This document shows positions 9,401 through 17,577 of a stretch of DNA of 64,000 nt, in pieces. Positions within the stretch are counted from its first letter, which is position 1. Every line of letters begins with the position of its first letter. The DNA comes from a virus, in IMG/VR virus record IMGVR_UViG_3300030099_006646, positions 93,135-157,134 of that record; one strand, written 5' to 3'. The translations under genes and the position numbers were made by a program. The notes beneath the pieces were generated by a model. That model had not been told where the DNA came from. It was given only the letters and a program-made list of their open reading frames with translations, and made no database searches.

Positions 9401-11158
9401 AATCAGTATGATGATTACGTGCGTCATCAACTTTCTGACTTTCTATCATCAATTTTTGACGAGGACAGAAATATTTATACTTGCGCCGTTCCCAAGGCAT
9501 TTCTCGGAGCCCGCTCCGATGGAAATGTTTTAAAATGGTCTCCAACAAGAGATATTAATATGCTTAGAGACTCGCCCAGGACTGTTCAAAGAGGCGTCGG
9601 CTCGAAAGCAACAACTTTGAGCAAAGTCAAAGGAGGTATTAGCAAAGGAGTCAAAGAAAACAACGCAAATGTAGACGAAGAACAACTTAAACTTAAGATT
9701 GGTCAACTGAGGATAAAGTTAACACTTGAAAAAAAGACCGAAGAGGAAATAAAAAAAGAAATTCAAAAGTTAAGAGATGAGTTTGAAAAGTCTAAAAAAG
9801 TATCGAAAATGAGCAGTACAATCAAAAAGAACGCCACTGAAGCTTTGAAAAGCCACGGCGCAGGCTTTGATACTTCAAAAGATGTTTGGCCAATTCATTT
9901 TGTTTATTTTGGAGATCTTGTACAGGCAGTGTTTAGAGAGTCTTTTAAATCATATAAGTTTTTTGCTGGAAACATCGGTGTTGAGGACGATCTGGGACCC
10001 ACTGAAAAACTCAACTATATCTTAGGAACTGTTCTTGTTCCTATCGTCAAAGGAGAAAATCAAGTTCTCTATTCTATAAACATTGCTGATATTCCATTGA
10101 CTTTATCTCATTTTTCAAATTATATTGTAGAAAAGCTAGTCTCCCCACAGGCGTATAAAATGACTAGATACAACTTTATTCAAGGTCTTTTAAAAAGCAT
10201 CTTAAGAGATTATTTCAACTCAGATTGTTTTGTAGGGCAAGTAGATATACAAAGAACTACTCCTCAAACTGTATTGTTCAGTATGCCTTCTTTTAGTAAA
10301 AAAGATAAAAAGGGAGATGGTACTGGAGGAATATGGAAACTGTCTGGTTTCAAGGGTAAGAAACGCGACCTTGGCAGGTCATATACAAAAAATACCTTCA
10401 AAGCTAGAATGCAACAGTTTGAAACAAATATCAAGGCTAACTCTAAAGATATAAGCAAGAGACCGCATTATAAATATGTCTTTTTAGGATCTAGAGGTCT
10501 AACTAGACAATCTTACGACAGAAAATCTGATCTTCAAGATAACATACATCATTTTTATTTTGGAGCAGGAAAAGGATTGGTTAAAAATGTATCTTTCAAA
10601 TCAGAAGAATTGCCACATCAAACCGAAGCTCTGCTTTTAGAAGGAATTTCAGCAGTGAATCCACAAGCAACGGCTTTTATCCCTCGATTGTTTAACTGTT
10701 CTTTAACAATGATAGGAAACTCGCTGTTCGATCCAGGTCATACTTTTTTTGTTGATCCCACAATGGGAACCATGATTGGTCAAACTGGCAGGAAAAAAGA
10801 CAATGCAGGTATAAATGTTATTAAGGATACAGGACTCGGCGGCTATTTTTATGTTGCTTCTGTAGAAACCAGAATTGGACCAGGAGTATATGAGACTGTC
10901 CTTGAGGGCATCAAGACAGGTGTTGCCAAGAAAGGGGACAATAAACGACCGTTCTATCCAGCTCCAACAGAAGAGATAAAAGACAAAGGGGTGCCGTATA
11001 CTTCTCCTGAAAATGCTAGGGACAAAAAGCTAGGCGCAGGAAAAGGTAAAAAACCAAAACCTACGCCAGAACAAGCAGCAGCAGCAGCAGCTCAACAAGC
11101 TATGGAAGGGATATCAGGCATCGGAAAAGCGACGTCAGCCTGGACAGAACTCTTTTAG
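6437..11158 (+). CDS. Giant baseplate/tail structural protein, 1573 aa
   Basis: This is the longest gene in the window. No enzymatic motif stands out. The first 500 residues are very rich in Trp, Gly and Asn. A coiled coil lies at about residues 1075-1130 (Lys/Glu heptads). The C-terminal 250 residues include FIPRLFNCSLTMIGNSLF and a YETVLEGIK strand, then a Lys/Pro/Ala tail with an Ala run. Such C-terminal parts occur in baseplate hub proteins. Its position, coupled to the LysM protein, supports a baseplate hub or wedge role. The exact function is unknown. Confidence 0.65.
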   Translation: MSLKDPSKFFSNDKEFRDWTFFSVRGTGGKTNGVTIGPEGKVGACTGITFEQMKKMYDAFGDIDLTKCISWSYKLLWEAVERQVKQFPNSPMSKAGNSGYISYWNKMEWWDGMAHFEPTEREWNQEEIIDEIFGVNGMGAANELTGRLSVVSDGGSQIKIPGLYGNLNSGEQKLVRIMESLGGGETYPSAMAKLTSDHPGLAKMVRNDKMGTLATYGLWTRKAENFPYRTFVFTPIRRHNDEAFGGRPSFDRPKCPKWLDAWCLKYVEKDYYFWWHSSPVAGEQHGWRGAPYRKEAKGEIKDWTPRSYSQRKRNMDPLVQQTFEFHRGWETLDNLTGHGKTGVKDTFATKTDKYKTHYSAYNPFTDDNGAPYSSKEAWNLANETTGGNPKFEQWAGGTWNGGDSNILLWYENKITNGESMLNIAEFTRGADDLKAAWYPGGYQKHDIETIIHTLRHGPGFAGGSLENKTKLKQWVDDIFARQLGMGRNPSDFGTRDGEIPVENEKINILQKGKSYQNLRWYLLDPVYKVQVNRPWMMWSMRLVLYIIDCVNNGVFKNLPKDAKPFSKDSKWGKYFLKFLINIIWQMFEKFAKIKKAVDNAQKENDKVDAKSSGVAKSKNVAKQIRKNMQCFMLNLIDEFENYHHSFGSKDIKNYEFLRITGPNTNIFNLIGYKPRTINRMLNIQPHQLAMMQPRIKLYKERKTRKANSKMFETYTVEVEGPFSTHTNTSTLQTMLQAGGGRSMGAGIKEIVYKAHSGDKDFDTPHTTEVEITFIFNTLQEIFLNFPSFDPKGKVSFPYGVDPKYASLAGSNDKEKLKRIPASYAELVFPINTKNTDFLQVISMSEESANVILEVGWTTPEDIKKLNEQDSKFFKNLNEQSLFKSYVLNPYDSEFNFTNEGQVELIARYYGIERSLEVNPKNKLFPAAGQAQIAGKESLDQNQTLKTNVEKLRKLEQLQNSGKVLTRRQTSDLANFKEIIKREVLYAKANQYDDYVRHQLSDFLSSIFDEDRNIYTCAVPKAFLGARSDGNVLKWSPTRDINMLRDSPRTVQRGVGSKATTLSKVKGGISKGVKENNANVDEEQLKLKIGQLRIKLTLEKKTEEEIKKEIQKLRDEFEKSKKVSKMSSTIKKNATEALKSHGAGFDTSKDVWPIHFVYFGDLVQAVFRESFKSYKFFAGNIGVEDDLGPTEKLNYILGTVLVPIVKGENQVLYSINIADIPLTLSHFSNYIVEKLVSPQAYKMTRYNFIQGLLKSILRDYFNSDCFVGQVDIQRTTPQTVLFSMPSFSKKDKKGDGTGGIWKLSGFKGKKRDLGRSYTKNTFKARMQQFETNIKANSKDISKRPHYKYVFLGSRGLTRQSYDRKSDLQDNIHHFYFGAGKGLVKNVSFKSEELPHQTEALLLEGISAVNPQATAFIPRLFNCSLTMIGNSLFDPGHTFFVDPTMGTMIGQTGRKKDNAGINVIKDTGLGGYFYVASVETRIGPGVYETVLEGIKTGVAKKGDNKRPFYPAPTEEIKDKGVPYTSPENARDKKLGAGKGKKPKPTPEQAAAAAAQQAMEGISGIGKATSAWTELF

Positions 11159-11169
11159 GTATTTAAACA

Positions 11170-12504
11170 ATGGTTGAAGAATATTATGCAAAAAACAACT
11201 TAGATCCGAAAATGGCTTTTAATGAAAGGGCAATGTATAAAGAATTTGCCATGCAGGCATACGACGATTTAAACTTGACAGACTTTCTTTATGGCAATCC
11301 TTTTTATGGAAAAATAGACAGAGAAGGATATGCTGTTATTCTTGATGAGTCTCATTTAAAGCAGTACGAAACAGATACTACTTTATTTGGTTTAAATTTT
11401 GTTGTTGACGCTTTCGAAGATTTTAAGGTTAAGTTTATATATGAAGTAACAGAGAAACTAGGAATCGCTAACTACAGCACAAGATTCATGAAATTTCTAC
11501 CTAAAAGAGCCTGGATTAGCGCACATCAAGAGTATCATCAGTATCAGAAAGACATATACTCTATTATATATCAAACAATGTTCGGAAATAAAACCTTGCG
11601 AAAGAAGTATTGCAATTTTAAAAAGTTTCTAGATTTTTATTTTACTTCTATGGCTGGTGTAGCTAGGAACAGTCCAGTAACAAAGACAGCTTTTATGAAA
11701 AGCAACCTTTCTTCTCCTGGGGTTAGCGGATTAACTATAGACCTGTTTTCGAAGATTCGCGCAGATGACGATTTAAAGAAAAAAGATTTTTTGGAAGATA
11801 AGTTCTTAGATTTTTTTATTAGAACAGCGATTGAGCATGGTCTGTCATTAGATGTTAATGTTCCTTGGCGACTCGTTGCTCGTTTAGACTCTCCGCATAT
11901 GAAAAAATATATGAGACAAAGAAATCTAACAATTGAAAATGTCTTTGATAATGCTTATAATAGGGTATACAAAACAGAATACGATGATTTTAAGCTTACA
12001 GCAAGAGAATATTACAATGGCATCGTTACTAATTTTTCTGAAGAAAGTTTCCCTGATTATAATAAAAAAGGAAAGATGTTTATAAACTCTATAAAAAGAG
12101 AATACGTTTCAGAAATTGATGTTGAAAATATGCCTGAAATGTTCTGGCTTGAAAAATATTTCCTTATAAGAAATATAGAGAATGGAAAAACTATGTCAAG
12201 AAAAGAGCAAAAAGAAACAAACAAGAAGATTGGAAATTTCTATAGGAAATATGGCTTGAGCAAAACTTTAGATATGGTAGAGAAAAGACTTATTAAACTT
12301 GACCCAACAGCCATTCCAAAAAACAGAAAAGAAAAGTTTAACTATGGAAAGCTAAATCCTAGCACCAACATCTACTCTGGAAAGCCAGAGAAAGTCATGG
12401 AAAAGAAAAAGAAAGATAAAGACACTTTCTCTACCACCACTAACATCCATACAGGACAAATCACTGGCGGCTCAACCAGCGGCGGTGGTTCTAGCTCGTA
12501 CTAA
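11170..12504 (+). CDS. Uncharacterised structural-region protein, 444 aa
   Basis: I do not recognise this family. It is rich in Phe, Tyr and Lys, with long helical stretches, and ends in a flexible Thr/Ser/Gly tail (GGSTSGGGSSSY). It lies 11 nt after the giant baseplate gene and is the last gene of the tail block. Its composition resembles neighbouring structural genes, and a virion role is inferred from position. No SD is obvious before ATG 11170. Confidence 0.6.
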   Translation: MVEEYYAKNNLDPKMAFNERAMYKEFAMQAYDDLNLTDFLYGNPFYGKIDREGYAVILDESHLKQYETDTTLFGLNFVVDAFEDFKVKFIYEVTEKLGIANYSTRFMKFLPKRAWISAHQEYHQYQKDIYSIIYQTMFGNKTLRKKYCNFKKFLDFYFTSMAGVARNSPVTKTAFMKSNLSSPGVSGLTIDLFSKIRADDDLKKKDFLEDKFLDFFIRTAIEHGLSLDVNVPWRLVARLDSPHMKKYMRQRNLTIENVFDNAYNRVYKTEYDDFKLTAREYYNGIVTNFSEESFPDYNKKGKMFINSIKREYVSEIDVENMPEMFWLEKYFLIRNIENGKTMSRKEQKETNKKIGNFYRKYGLSKTLDMVEKRLIKLDPTAIPKNRKEKFNYGKLNPSTNIYSGKPEKVMEKKKKDKDTFSTTTNIHTGQITGGSTSGGGSSSY

Positions 12505-12512
12505 GAGGATAA

Positions 12513-13697
12513 ATGCTATTTCAAGTATTAGATGACAAAGAGGAGTGCGTATCTGTATGCCTCAACGGCAAGATTGTGCGCGACCCTTCGTTCGACAATC
12601 TTACCAAAACTTGGCGCTGGTTGCCTTCTATTGGCGATGCTGACGTGGAATGCGCTTTTCTTTATGCGAACGGCAAGAGCCTAAACGACCTTTGCCCCGA
12701 GGATTTAAAAGAAGAGTGGAGCGCTCTATTAAAGAAGTTCGCCGCATTCAACACTGCATTCAAGCAAGCTAGGATTGAAACTAGGGATGTTTGCCGGGAC
12801 CTTCTTATACCCGACAGGTACTTCAAAGAACTTTGCTTCTTTAAAGATAAAATTTCAGAACACGTCTTTGAAAACTACGAGAAGCCATCCAACTATGACT
12901 TTCTTTATAATCTAACCAAAATCCTTGAAGAAATCAAAACACAGAAACTTAATATTGTTCCTTATGGCTTAGAAGACCGAATGTCTGCCATAAAGACGCG
13001 CAACTTCGCTCGAAAGTTAAAGCATCTTCAGCCCTATATCAACTATGATATCTTTGGAACAATCACAGGACGCCTTACCACAAAAAGAAATAGCTTCCCT
13101 ATTCTTACCCTCGACAAAGATCATCGTCAAGTAATTCACCCTAACAACGATGACTTCATCGAACTAGACTTTAACGCAGCCGAGATAAGGGTGTTTTTAG
13201 CCCTTGCAGGCGTTTCACAACCAAAAGAAGATATTCATACCTGGATAAATGAAAACGTCTTTAAGGGGCAAAAAACTAGGGAAGAAACGAAAAAGGCTGT
13301 TTTTGCTTGGCTATACAATCCAAAAGCATCCAACAAAAAACTTGAAGAACTATTTAAAAGAGACGATGTAATTGCCAAGCATTACGATGGCACGCACGTT
13401 CATACGCCTTTCGGTCGCAAGATAGAAGTACAAACAGACAAGGCACTAAACTACATTATCCAATCAACTTCTTCAGACCTTTTCTTGCGAAGAATGATTG
13501 AGATTCACAAGAAACTTAAAGGAAAAAAGACAAAGATTGCTTTTTGTATTCACGATTCGCTTGTTTTAGATTATAATAGGCAAGACAGAAAAGTGCTAGA
13601 AGAAGTAATCAACACATTCGAAGAAACAGACCTTGGAGATTTTAAAGTAAATGTCTCCACAGGCAAGAACTTCGGCAGATTAAGAAAGATTTTATAG
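12513..13697 (+). CDS. Minimal family A (Pol I-type) DNA polymerase
   Basis: This 394-residue protein carries the three family A polymerase motifs: motif A LDFNAAEIR (catalytic Asp 219), an O-helix-like motif B around residues 255-270 (KTREETKKAVFAWLYNP) and motif C HDSL (His 347, Asp 348). TGRLTT at 185-190 and NYIIQSTSSDL at 313-323 also fit. The N-terminal 170 residues show no DxE exonuclease motif, and the whole is much shorter than a Klenow fragment (about 600). It is therefore a polymerase core without proofreading. A separate DnaE polymerase lies at 28188, so this one may do gap filling, recombination or specialised synthesis. GAGG precedes the ATG. Confidence 0.85.
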   Translation: MLFQVLDDKEECVSVCLNGKIVRDPSFDNLTKTWRWLPSIGDADVECAFLYANGKSLNDLCPEDLKEEWSALLKKFAAFNTAFKQARIETRDVCRDLLIPDRYFKELCFFKDKISEHVFENYEKPSNYDFLYNLTKILEEIKTQKLNIVPYGLEDRMSAIKTRNFARKLKHLQPYINYDIFGTITGRLTTKRNSFPILTLDKDHRQVIHPNNDDFIELDFNAAEIRVFLALAGVSQPKEDIHTWINENVFKGQKTREETKKAVFAWLYNPKASNKKLEELFKRDDVIAKHYDGTHVHTPFGRKIEVQTDKALNYIIQSTSSDLFLRRMIEIHKKLKGKKTKIAFCIHDSLVLDYNRQDRKVLEEVINTFEETDLGDFKVNVSTGKNFGRLRKIL

Positions 13698-13703
13698 GTA
13701 TAA

Positions 13704-14540
13704 ATGGAAACTATCATAGGATTAGGCAACGCAGGTTGCAACATAACAAAATTCTTCTCACAATACCCTCAGTATGACTGTTATTACATTGATTCAGAGG
13801 CAAGAAAAGAAGATAACTTCCTTAAAATACCTAAGCGCACCACACACGAGAAATACGAAAGCTCATTTCCAGTAAGGAAGGCAGAAGAGTTTCTTAAAAA
13901 AGCAAAATCACCCACCCTTTTGGTGATTGGTGGCTCTGGAACCATTTCTGGCTGTTCTTTGAGGCTATTAGAGCTTCTAAAAAAGAAAAAGCCCCACGTT
14001 CTTTACATAAAGCCTGATTTAACCACGCTTTCAGCCGATAGAAAGCTACAAGAAAGAGCAGTATACGGTATTTTACAGGAATATGCCCGGTCAGGTCTTT
14101 TAGAACGCATGTTCATCGTAGATAACACAAAGTTAGAAGAAGTATTAGGTGATGTTCCCATTATGAACTACTATAACAACCTAAACCACTTGCTTGTATC
14201 TACAATCCACATGACAAACATTTATTCTAACACGAAGCCCTTGGAAACTAACTTCTTTGGGCTTCACCCAACAAGCCGCATAGCCACATTTGGTATGCTA
14301 GACCTTGAAACATCGCAAGAGAACCTATTTTTTGACTTGGAGAACCCAAGAGACAAGACAATTTTCTATGCGATCAACAAAGAAAGTTTAGAGAAGGACG
14401 GAAGCCTTTTCAGAAAGATTAAGCAGCAAGTAAACCAGTTTTCAGACGAGAACACAAGTGTTTCTTATAAAATCTTTCCTACAAATTACGACGATGATTA
14501 TGTCTATTCATTGTCCTACGCTTCTTTTATTCAAAAATAA
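13704..14540 (+). CDS. FtsZ/tubulin-like GTPase-fold protein
   Basis: This 278-residue protein opens with IIGLGNAGCNITKFF, matching the first glycine-rich loop of FtsZ. At about residues 74-82 it has VIGGSGTISG in place of the tubulin signature GGGTGTG. Then comes YIKPDLT at the position of the FtsZ VTKPF strand, and FIVDNTKLEEVLG, matching the guanine-binding N-K-L helix. The T7 loop acidic pair (NxDxxD) is not visible: the region reads LETNFFGLHP. Nucleotide hydrolysis may therefore be weak or absent. Phage tubulins (PhuZ) centre replicating DNA in large phages; whether this one makes filaments is unknown. It sits between polymerase and SSB. The start uses the GGTATAAATG cassette. Confidence 0.62.
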   Translation: METIIGLGNAGCNITKFFSQYPQYDCYYIDSEARKEDNFLKIPKRTTHEKYESSFPVRKAEEFLKKAKSPTLLVIGGSGTISGCSLRLLELLKKKKPHVLYIKPDLTTLSADRKLQERAVYGILQEYARSGLLERMFIVDNTKLEEVLGDVPIMNYYNNLNHLLVSTIHMTNIYSNTKPLETNFFGLHPTSRIATFGMLDLETSQENLFFDLENPRDKTIFYAINKESLEKDGSLFRKIKQQVNQFSDENTSVSYKIFPTNYDDDYVYSLSYASFIQK

Positions 14541-14549
14541 ACTTTCTAC

Positions 14550-14577
14550 TTGAAACCTAGCTTTTAGGGATTATAAT
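14550..14577 (+). promoter_or_regulatory. Sigma70-like promoter for SSB gene
   Basis: TTGAAA at 14550-14555, 16-nt spacer, TATAAT at 14572-14577. It gives a leader of about 95 nt before the SSB start. Confidence 0.8.
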
Positions 14578-14678
14578 ACTACTGTGATGTTGATTCACGA
14601 CAGAAGATCTTACGAAGAATATAGAGATTCAATCTTATTTTTAGTAAATTTAATAAATAAAATTTTTAGGAGAATATA

Positions 14679-15413
14679 ATGGCAATTGATATGAAAAAAA
14701 TGAAAGCAAAGTATGCTGCTTTGCAAAATCGCGGTCGCGGTGGTGGCAATAAGAGTATGTGGTTCCGTCCTCAAGACGGCGAACAGGTTATTCGTATTGT
14801 GCCTACTGCTGATGGCGATCCTTTTAAGGAGTTTTGGCTCCATTACGGCGTTGGAAAGAACCCTGCTTTCCTTAGCCTGAAGCGTAACTATGGACAGGAT
14901 GACCCGCTTGACGATTTCGTTCGCGCCCTTTATAACGAAGGAGACGAGGAGAGCATTAAGATGGCTAAAAGCCTCTCTGCTAAACAACGTTTCTTTTCAC
15001 CTGTTCTTGTTCGAGGAGAGGAAGATAAAGGCGTGCGTATCTGGGGATACGGCAAGCAAGTCTATGAGCAACTGCTCAATCTTGTTCTAAATCCTGAATA
15101 CGGGGACATTACCGATGTTGATTCGGGAACTGATCTTACACTTCAGTATGGCAAGCCTGCGGGAGCACAATTCCCACAGACAAACCTAACTCCACGCCGC
15201 AAGTCTTCAAAGCTTGCTAAGACTACTGATGAAACTTCAACTCTTCTTGAGTCAATCCCTGATATTGAAGGTTCTTTTGACAAGAAGACGTTTGAACAAG
15301 TCCAAACTATTTTGGATGAGTTCATGGATCTCGAAGGCGATAACGATTCTGAAGGAACCAGCCAGTATGGTTCCAACGCTATTGACAACGCGCTCGCAGA
15401 TCTTGAAGGTTAA
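14679..15413 (+). CDS. Single-stranded DNA-binding protein (T4 gp32-like)
   Basis: This 244-residue gp32-type SSB coats single-stranded DNA at the fork and recruits recombination proteins. It has a basic Gly-rich N-terminus (residues 5-25), then a WFRPQDGEQVIRIVPT segment. The OB-fold core includes RFFSPVLVRGEEDKGVRIWG and NPEYGDITDVDSGTDL (about residues 105-150). The acidic C-terminus ends in NALADLEG. SD AGGAG is 8 nt upstream. Its own strong promoter at 14550 and a hairpin after the stop suggest independent, high expression. Confidence 0.88.
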   Translation: MAIDMKKMKAKYAALQNRGRGGGNKSMWFRPQDGEQVIRIVPTADGDPFKEFWLHYGVGKNPAFLSLKRNYGQDDPLDDFVRALYNEGDEESIKMAKSLSAKQRFFSPVLVRGEEDKGVRIWGYGKQVYEQLLNLVLNPEYGDITDVDSGTDLTLQYGKPAGAQFPQTNLTPRRKSSKLAKTTDETSTLLESIPDIEGSFDKKTFEQVQTILDEFMDLEGDNDSEGTSQYGSNAIDNALADLEG

Positions 15414-15414
15414 A

Positions 15415-15460
15415 TAGTCTGTCCGCAGGGAGGCACGGGGTTACAGGTGCCTCATTTTTC
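15415..15460 (+). terminator. Terminator-like hairpin, copy 1 of a duplicated spacer element
   Basis: GAGGCAC (15430-15436) pairs with GTGCCTC (15447-15453), followed by ATTTTTC. The core CGCAGGGAGGCACGGGGT and the following CACACAA recur at 15970-16013 with compensating changes in the stem. It may attenuate transcription between the SSB gene and the next gene rather than stop it fully. Confidence 0.7.
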
Positions 15461-15479
15461 ACACACAAAAAGGAATAAA

Positions 15480-15962
15480 ATGACTTTAAAAGATAATCTA
15501 ACAAAACTAAATGTAAATGAAGAAACTATGGTTACTTTTACCTTTGAAGAAGGTACAGATGTGTTTCATTTTAATGAAACGCATGTAGAGACTGCACTTG
15601 AAGAAACAAATGTAGTTGATAAATTAGCAGAAGCTATTACTTCTGGACTTGAAGTGACAACTGAATACGGACATAATCCTCTAACTCAATTGCGAGATTC
15701 AGAGCTTCTTAACGGCTATGAAAGAGGCACAGGTCAGTTTACAGATTTTGTTAGCTCAACAATTAAAGAAAACTTTTGGGATGCTGACCTTGTTTCGGAA
15801 AGCACGGAACGTTTTGACCACAAGCGAGGGTGGACTACCCTCTCAACAACACTTACAGCACCAGCAAAAGAGGTTCTTAATAACTCTGCTTATGAAACTG
15901 CTTTTGCTGGATGGACAGCGCAAGTTAATGTAAACGGTGGAACGTTTTCTTTTACTGTTTAA
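15480..15962 (+). CDS. Uncharacterised 160-aa protein
   Basis: I do not recognise it. ATG 15480 has AAAGGAAT immediately upstream and is preferred over upstream in-frame codons that overlap the hairpin. The protein is acidic and Thr-rich (FTFEEGTDVFHFNETHVETALEE), with no Cys, no signal and no membrane segment. It is flanked on both sides by copies of the same hairpin spacer, so it may be expressed at a set ratio to SSB and to the FKBP isomerase. Confidence 0.65.
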   Translation: MTLKDNLTKLNVNEETMVTFTFEEGTDVFHFNETHVETALEETNVVDKLAEAITSGLEVTTEYGHNPLTQLRDSELLNGYERGTGQFTDFVSSTIKENFWDADLVSESTERFDHKRGWTTLSTTLTAPAKEVLNNSAYETAFAGWTAQVNVNGGTFSFTV

Positions 15963-15969
15963 ATAAAAC

Positions 15970-16013
15970 CCGCAGGTAGGCATGGGGTATACAGATGCCT
16001 TATTTTAACACAC
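15970..16013 (+). terminator. Terminator-like hairpin, copy 2 of a duplicated spacer element
   Basis: AGGCAT (15978-15983) pairs with ATGCCT (15995-16000), then TATTTT. The element matches copy 1 in order and spacing, but its stem differs by a base-pair-preserving change (CAC/GTG to CAT/ATG). Confidence 0.65.
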
Positions 16014-16026
16014 AAGGAATAAAAAA

Positions 16027-16458
16027 ATGAGTACAGTTGAAAAAGGTACAAAGATTAAAGTCCACTATAAAGGGACTTTGGAAGATGGAACAGAATTTGA
16101 TAACTCTAAAAATAGAGGCTCTACCCTTGACTTTGAGGTTGGAGCAGGTCTAATGATTAAGGGATTTGATGAAAATGTAGTTGGTATGGGCGAAGGTGAG
16201 GTTAGAACCTTTACTCTAGCACCAGAAGAAGCATATGGACCTATTCACGAAGAAGCTTTTCGTCTTTTCCCAAAAGATGTTTTTGGAGACAACGACATTG
16301 AAGTCGGTGGCTTTGTCGAAGGCAACAATGGACAGGGACAGCCAATGATGGCTCGCATCGCAGATATTTCAGATGAAGGGATTCTTCTAGATCTAAATCA
16401 TCCACTAGCAGGAAAAAATCTTACATTTGAAGTAGAACTTATTGAAATTGAAGCATAA
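16027..16458 (+). CDS. FKBP-type (SlyD-like) peptidyl-prolyl isomerase
   Basis: This 143-residue protein catalyses cis-trans isomerisation of prolyl bonds. The FKBP N-terminal half is plain: KVHYKGTLEDGTEFDNS, then GLMIKGFDENVVGMGEGE and the AYGP turn. An insert-in-flap-like segment follows (about residues 75-120), and a closing NHPLAGKNLTFEVELIEI strand is typical of SlyD. The His/Cys-rich metal tail of E. coli SlyD is absent. It belongs to a set of folding genes in this window (GroEL, GroES-like, Hsp20, ClpP, deformylase). Confidence 0.9.
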   Translation: MSTVEKGTKIKVHYKGTLEDGTEFDNSKNRGSTLDFEVGAGLMIKGFDENVVGMGEGEVRTFTLAPEEAYGPIHEEAFRLFPKDVFGDNDIEVGGFVEGNNGQGQPMMARIADISDEGILLDLNHPLAGKNLTFEVELIEIEA

Positions 16459-16469
16459 AGGAGGTATAA

Positions 16470-17564
16470 ATGTCAGTAGGTAAAATGTCGCCAGACGACA
16501 TAAGAAGACTTTTAAATAAAACTGCTGGACAGCAAATCTCCCATAATCTTAATAAAGATAACCCTACAAATGTAACAGAATGGATTCCAACTGGCTCACG
16601 CTGGTTGGATTCTATTGTTTGTAGAGGGAAACTTGCAGGCATTCCAGTAGGTAAAGTAACAGAGATTGCTGGTCTAGAATCAACTGGTAAATCTTATATG
16701 GCTGCTCAGGTAGCAGCAAACGCTCAGAAGATGGGTATTCAGGTTGTTTACTTTGATTCTGAGTCTGCGCTTGATTCTACTTTCTTGGAAAGATCAGGCT
16801 GTAATGTAGACGATATTGTTTATACTCAAGCAGTCTCAGTAGAGAAGGTCTTGGAAATGATCGAGATGCTTATGGTAAACAACGAACAAAAAATGTTGTT
16901 TATCTGGGATTCTCTGGCTCTTACTCCAACGGAAAAGACTATCGAAGGAGACTTTAATCCTCAGTCTTCTATGGCAGTAAAAGCAAGAGTTTTGTCGAAA
17001 GGAATGCAGAAACTTACAGTTCCTATTGCCAATACTCAAAGCACCATGCTTGTTCTTAATCAGCTTAAGACCAACATTACCAACAACATTGCGGAGACTT
17101 TGACTACTCCCTATGTAACACCAGGAGGCAAGACTCTTCCCTACACTTATTCGCTAAGGGTTTGGCTGACTTCTCGTAAAGCAAAGAATTCTTTTGTTAC
17201 CGATAGCAAAGGCTTCAGGATTGGTTCAGAAGTCAAGTGTACGCTAAAGAAAAGCCGCTTTGGAACTCAAGGTCGTCAATGTACATTCAAAATCTTGTGG
17301 GGCGAGAACATCGGCGTCCAAGATGAAGAAAGTTGGTTTGAAGCCGTCAAAGGAGCACCACAGATTGAATCTAAGGGTGCTTGGTATACTTTAACTTACA
17401 AAGACGGCAAGACTGAAAAGTTTCAAGCAGCTAAATGGATGGACAAACTTAAGAATGAAAAGTTTAAAAACCGCATCCTTGAAATTATGGATGAAGAGGT
17501 TATAATGAAGTTTGACACCAGAGAAGGCAATGCATCAGATTTTTACGAAATAGACGAAGAATAA
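16470..17564 (+). CDS. RecA/UvsX-like recombinase
   Basis: This 364-residue strand-exchange ATPase has Walker A GLESTGKS at about residues 68-75, a Walker B strand at MLFIWDSLAL, and a loop region rich in Gln/Asn (NTQSTMLVLNQLKTNI). It would coat single-stranded DNA with help from the SSB gene upstream and support recombination-dependent replication. SD GGAGG with the TATAAATG start cassette decides the start. The gene is 11 nt from the FKBP gene and 13 nt from the next. Confidence 0.9.
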   Translation: MSVGKMSPDDIRRLLNKTAGQQISHNLNKDNPTNVTEWIPTGSRWLDSIVCRGKLAGIPVGKVTEIAGLESTGKSYMAAQVAANAQKMGIQVVYFDSESALDSTFLERSGCNVDDIVYTQAVSVEKVLEMIEMLMVNNEQKMLFIWDSLALTPTEKTIEGDFNPQSSMAVKARVLSKGMQKLTVPIANTQSTMLVLNQLKTNITNNIAETLTTPYVTPGGKTLPYTYSLRVWLTSRKAKNSFVTDSKGFRIGSEVKCTLKKSRFGTQGRQCTFKILWGENIGVQDEESWFEAVKGAPQIESKGAWYTLTYKDGKTEKFQAAKWMDKLKNEKFKNRILEIMDEEVIMKFDTREGNASDFYEIDEE

Positions 17565-17574
17565 ACTATTTATA
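17565..17574 (+). promoter_or_regulatory. Candidate late element ACTATTTATA, 3 nt before ATG
   Basis: ACTATTTATA ends 3 nt before ATG 17578, with no Shine-Dalgarno in between. The same spacing is found at 46399 and 59106. If CTATTT acts as a -10 box, transcription would begin at the ATG (leaderless). Confidence 0.45.
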
Positions 17575-17577
17575 CTT

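Noticed and set aside
14587-14679. 30-codon frame in the SSB leader
   Set aside because: Its ATG lies about 10 nt after the promoter's -10 box, without a ribosome site, and the peptide is unremarkable; more likely just leader.
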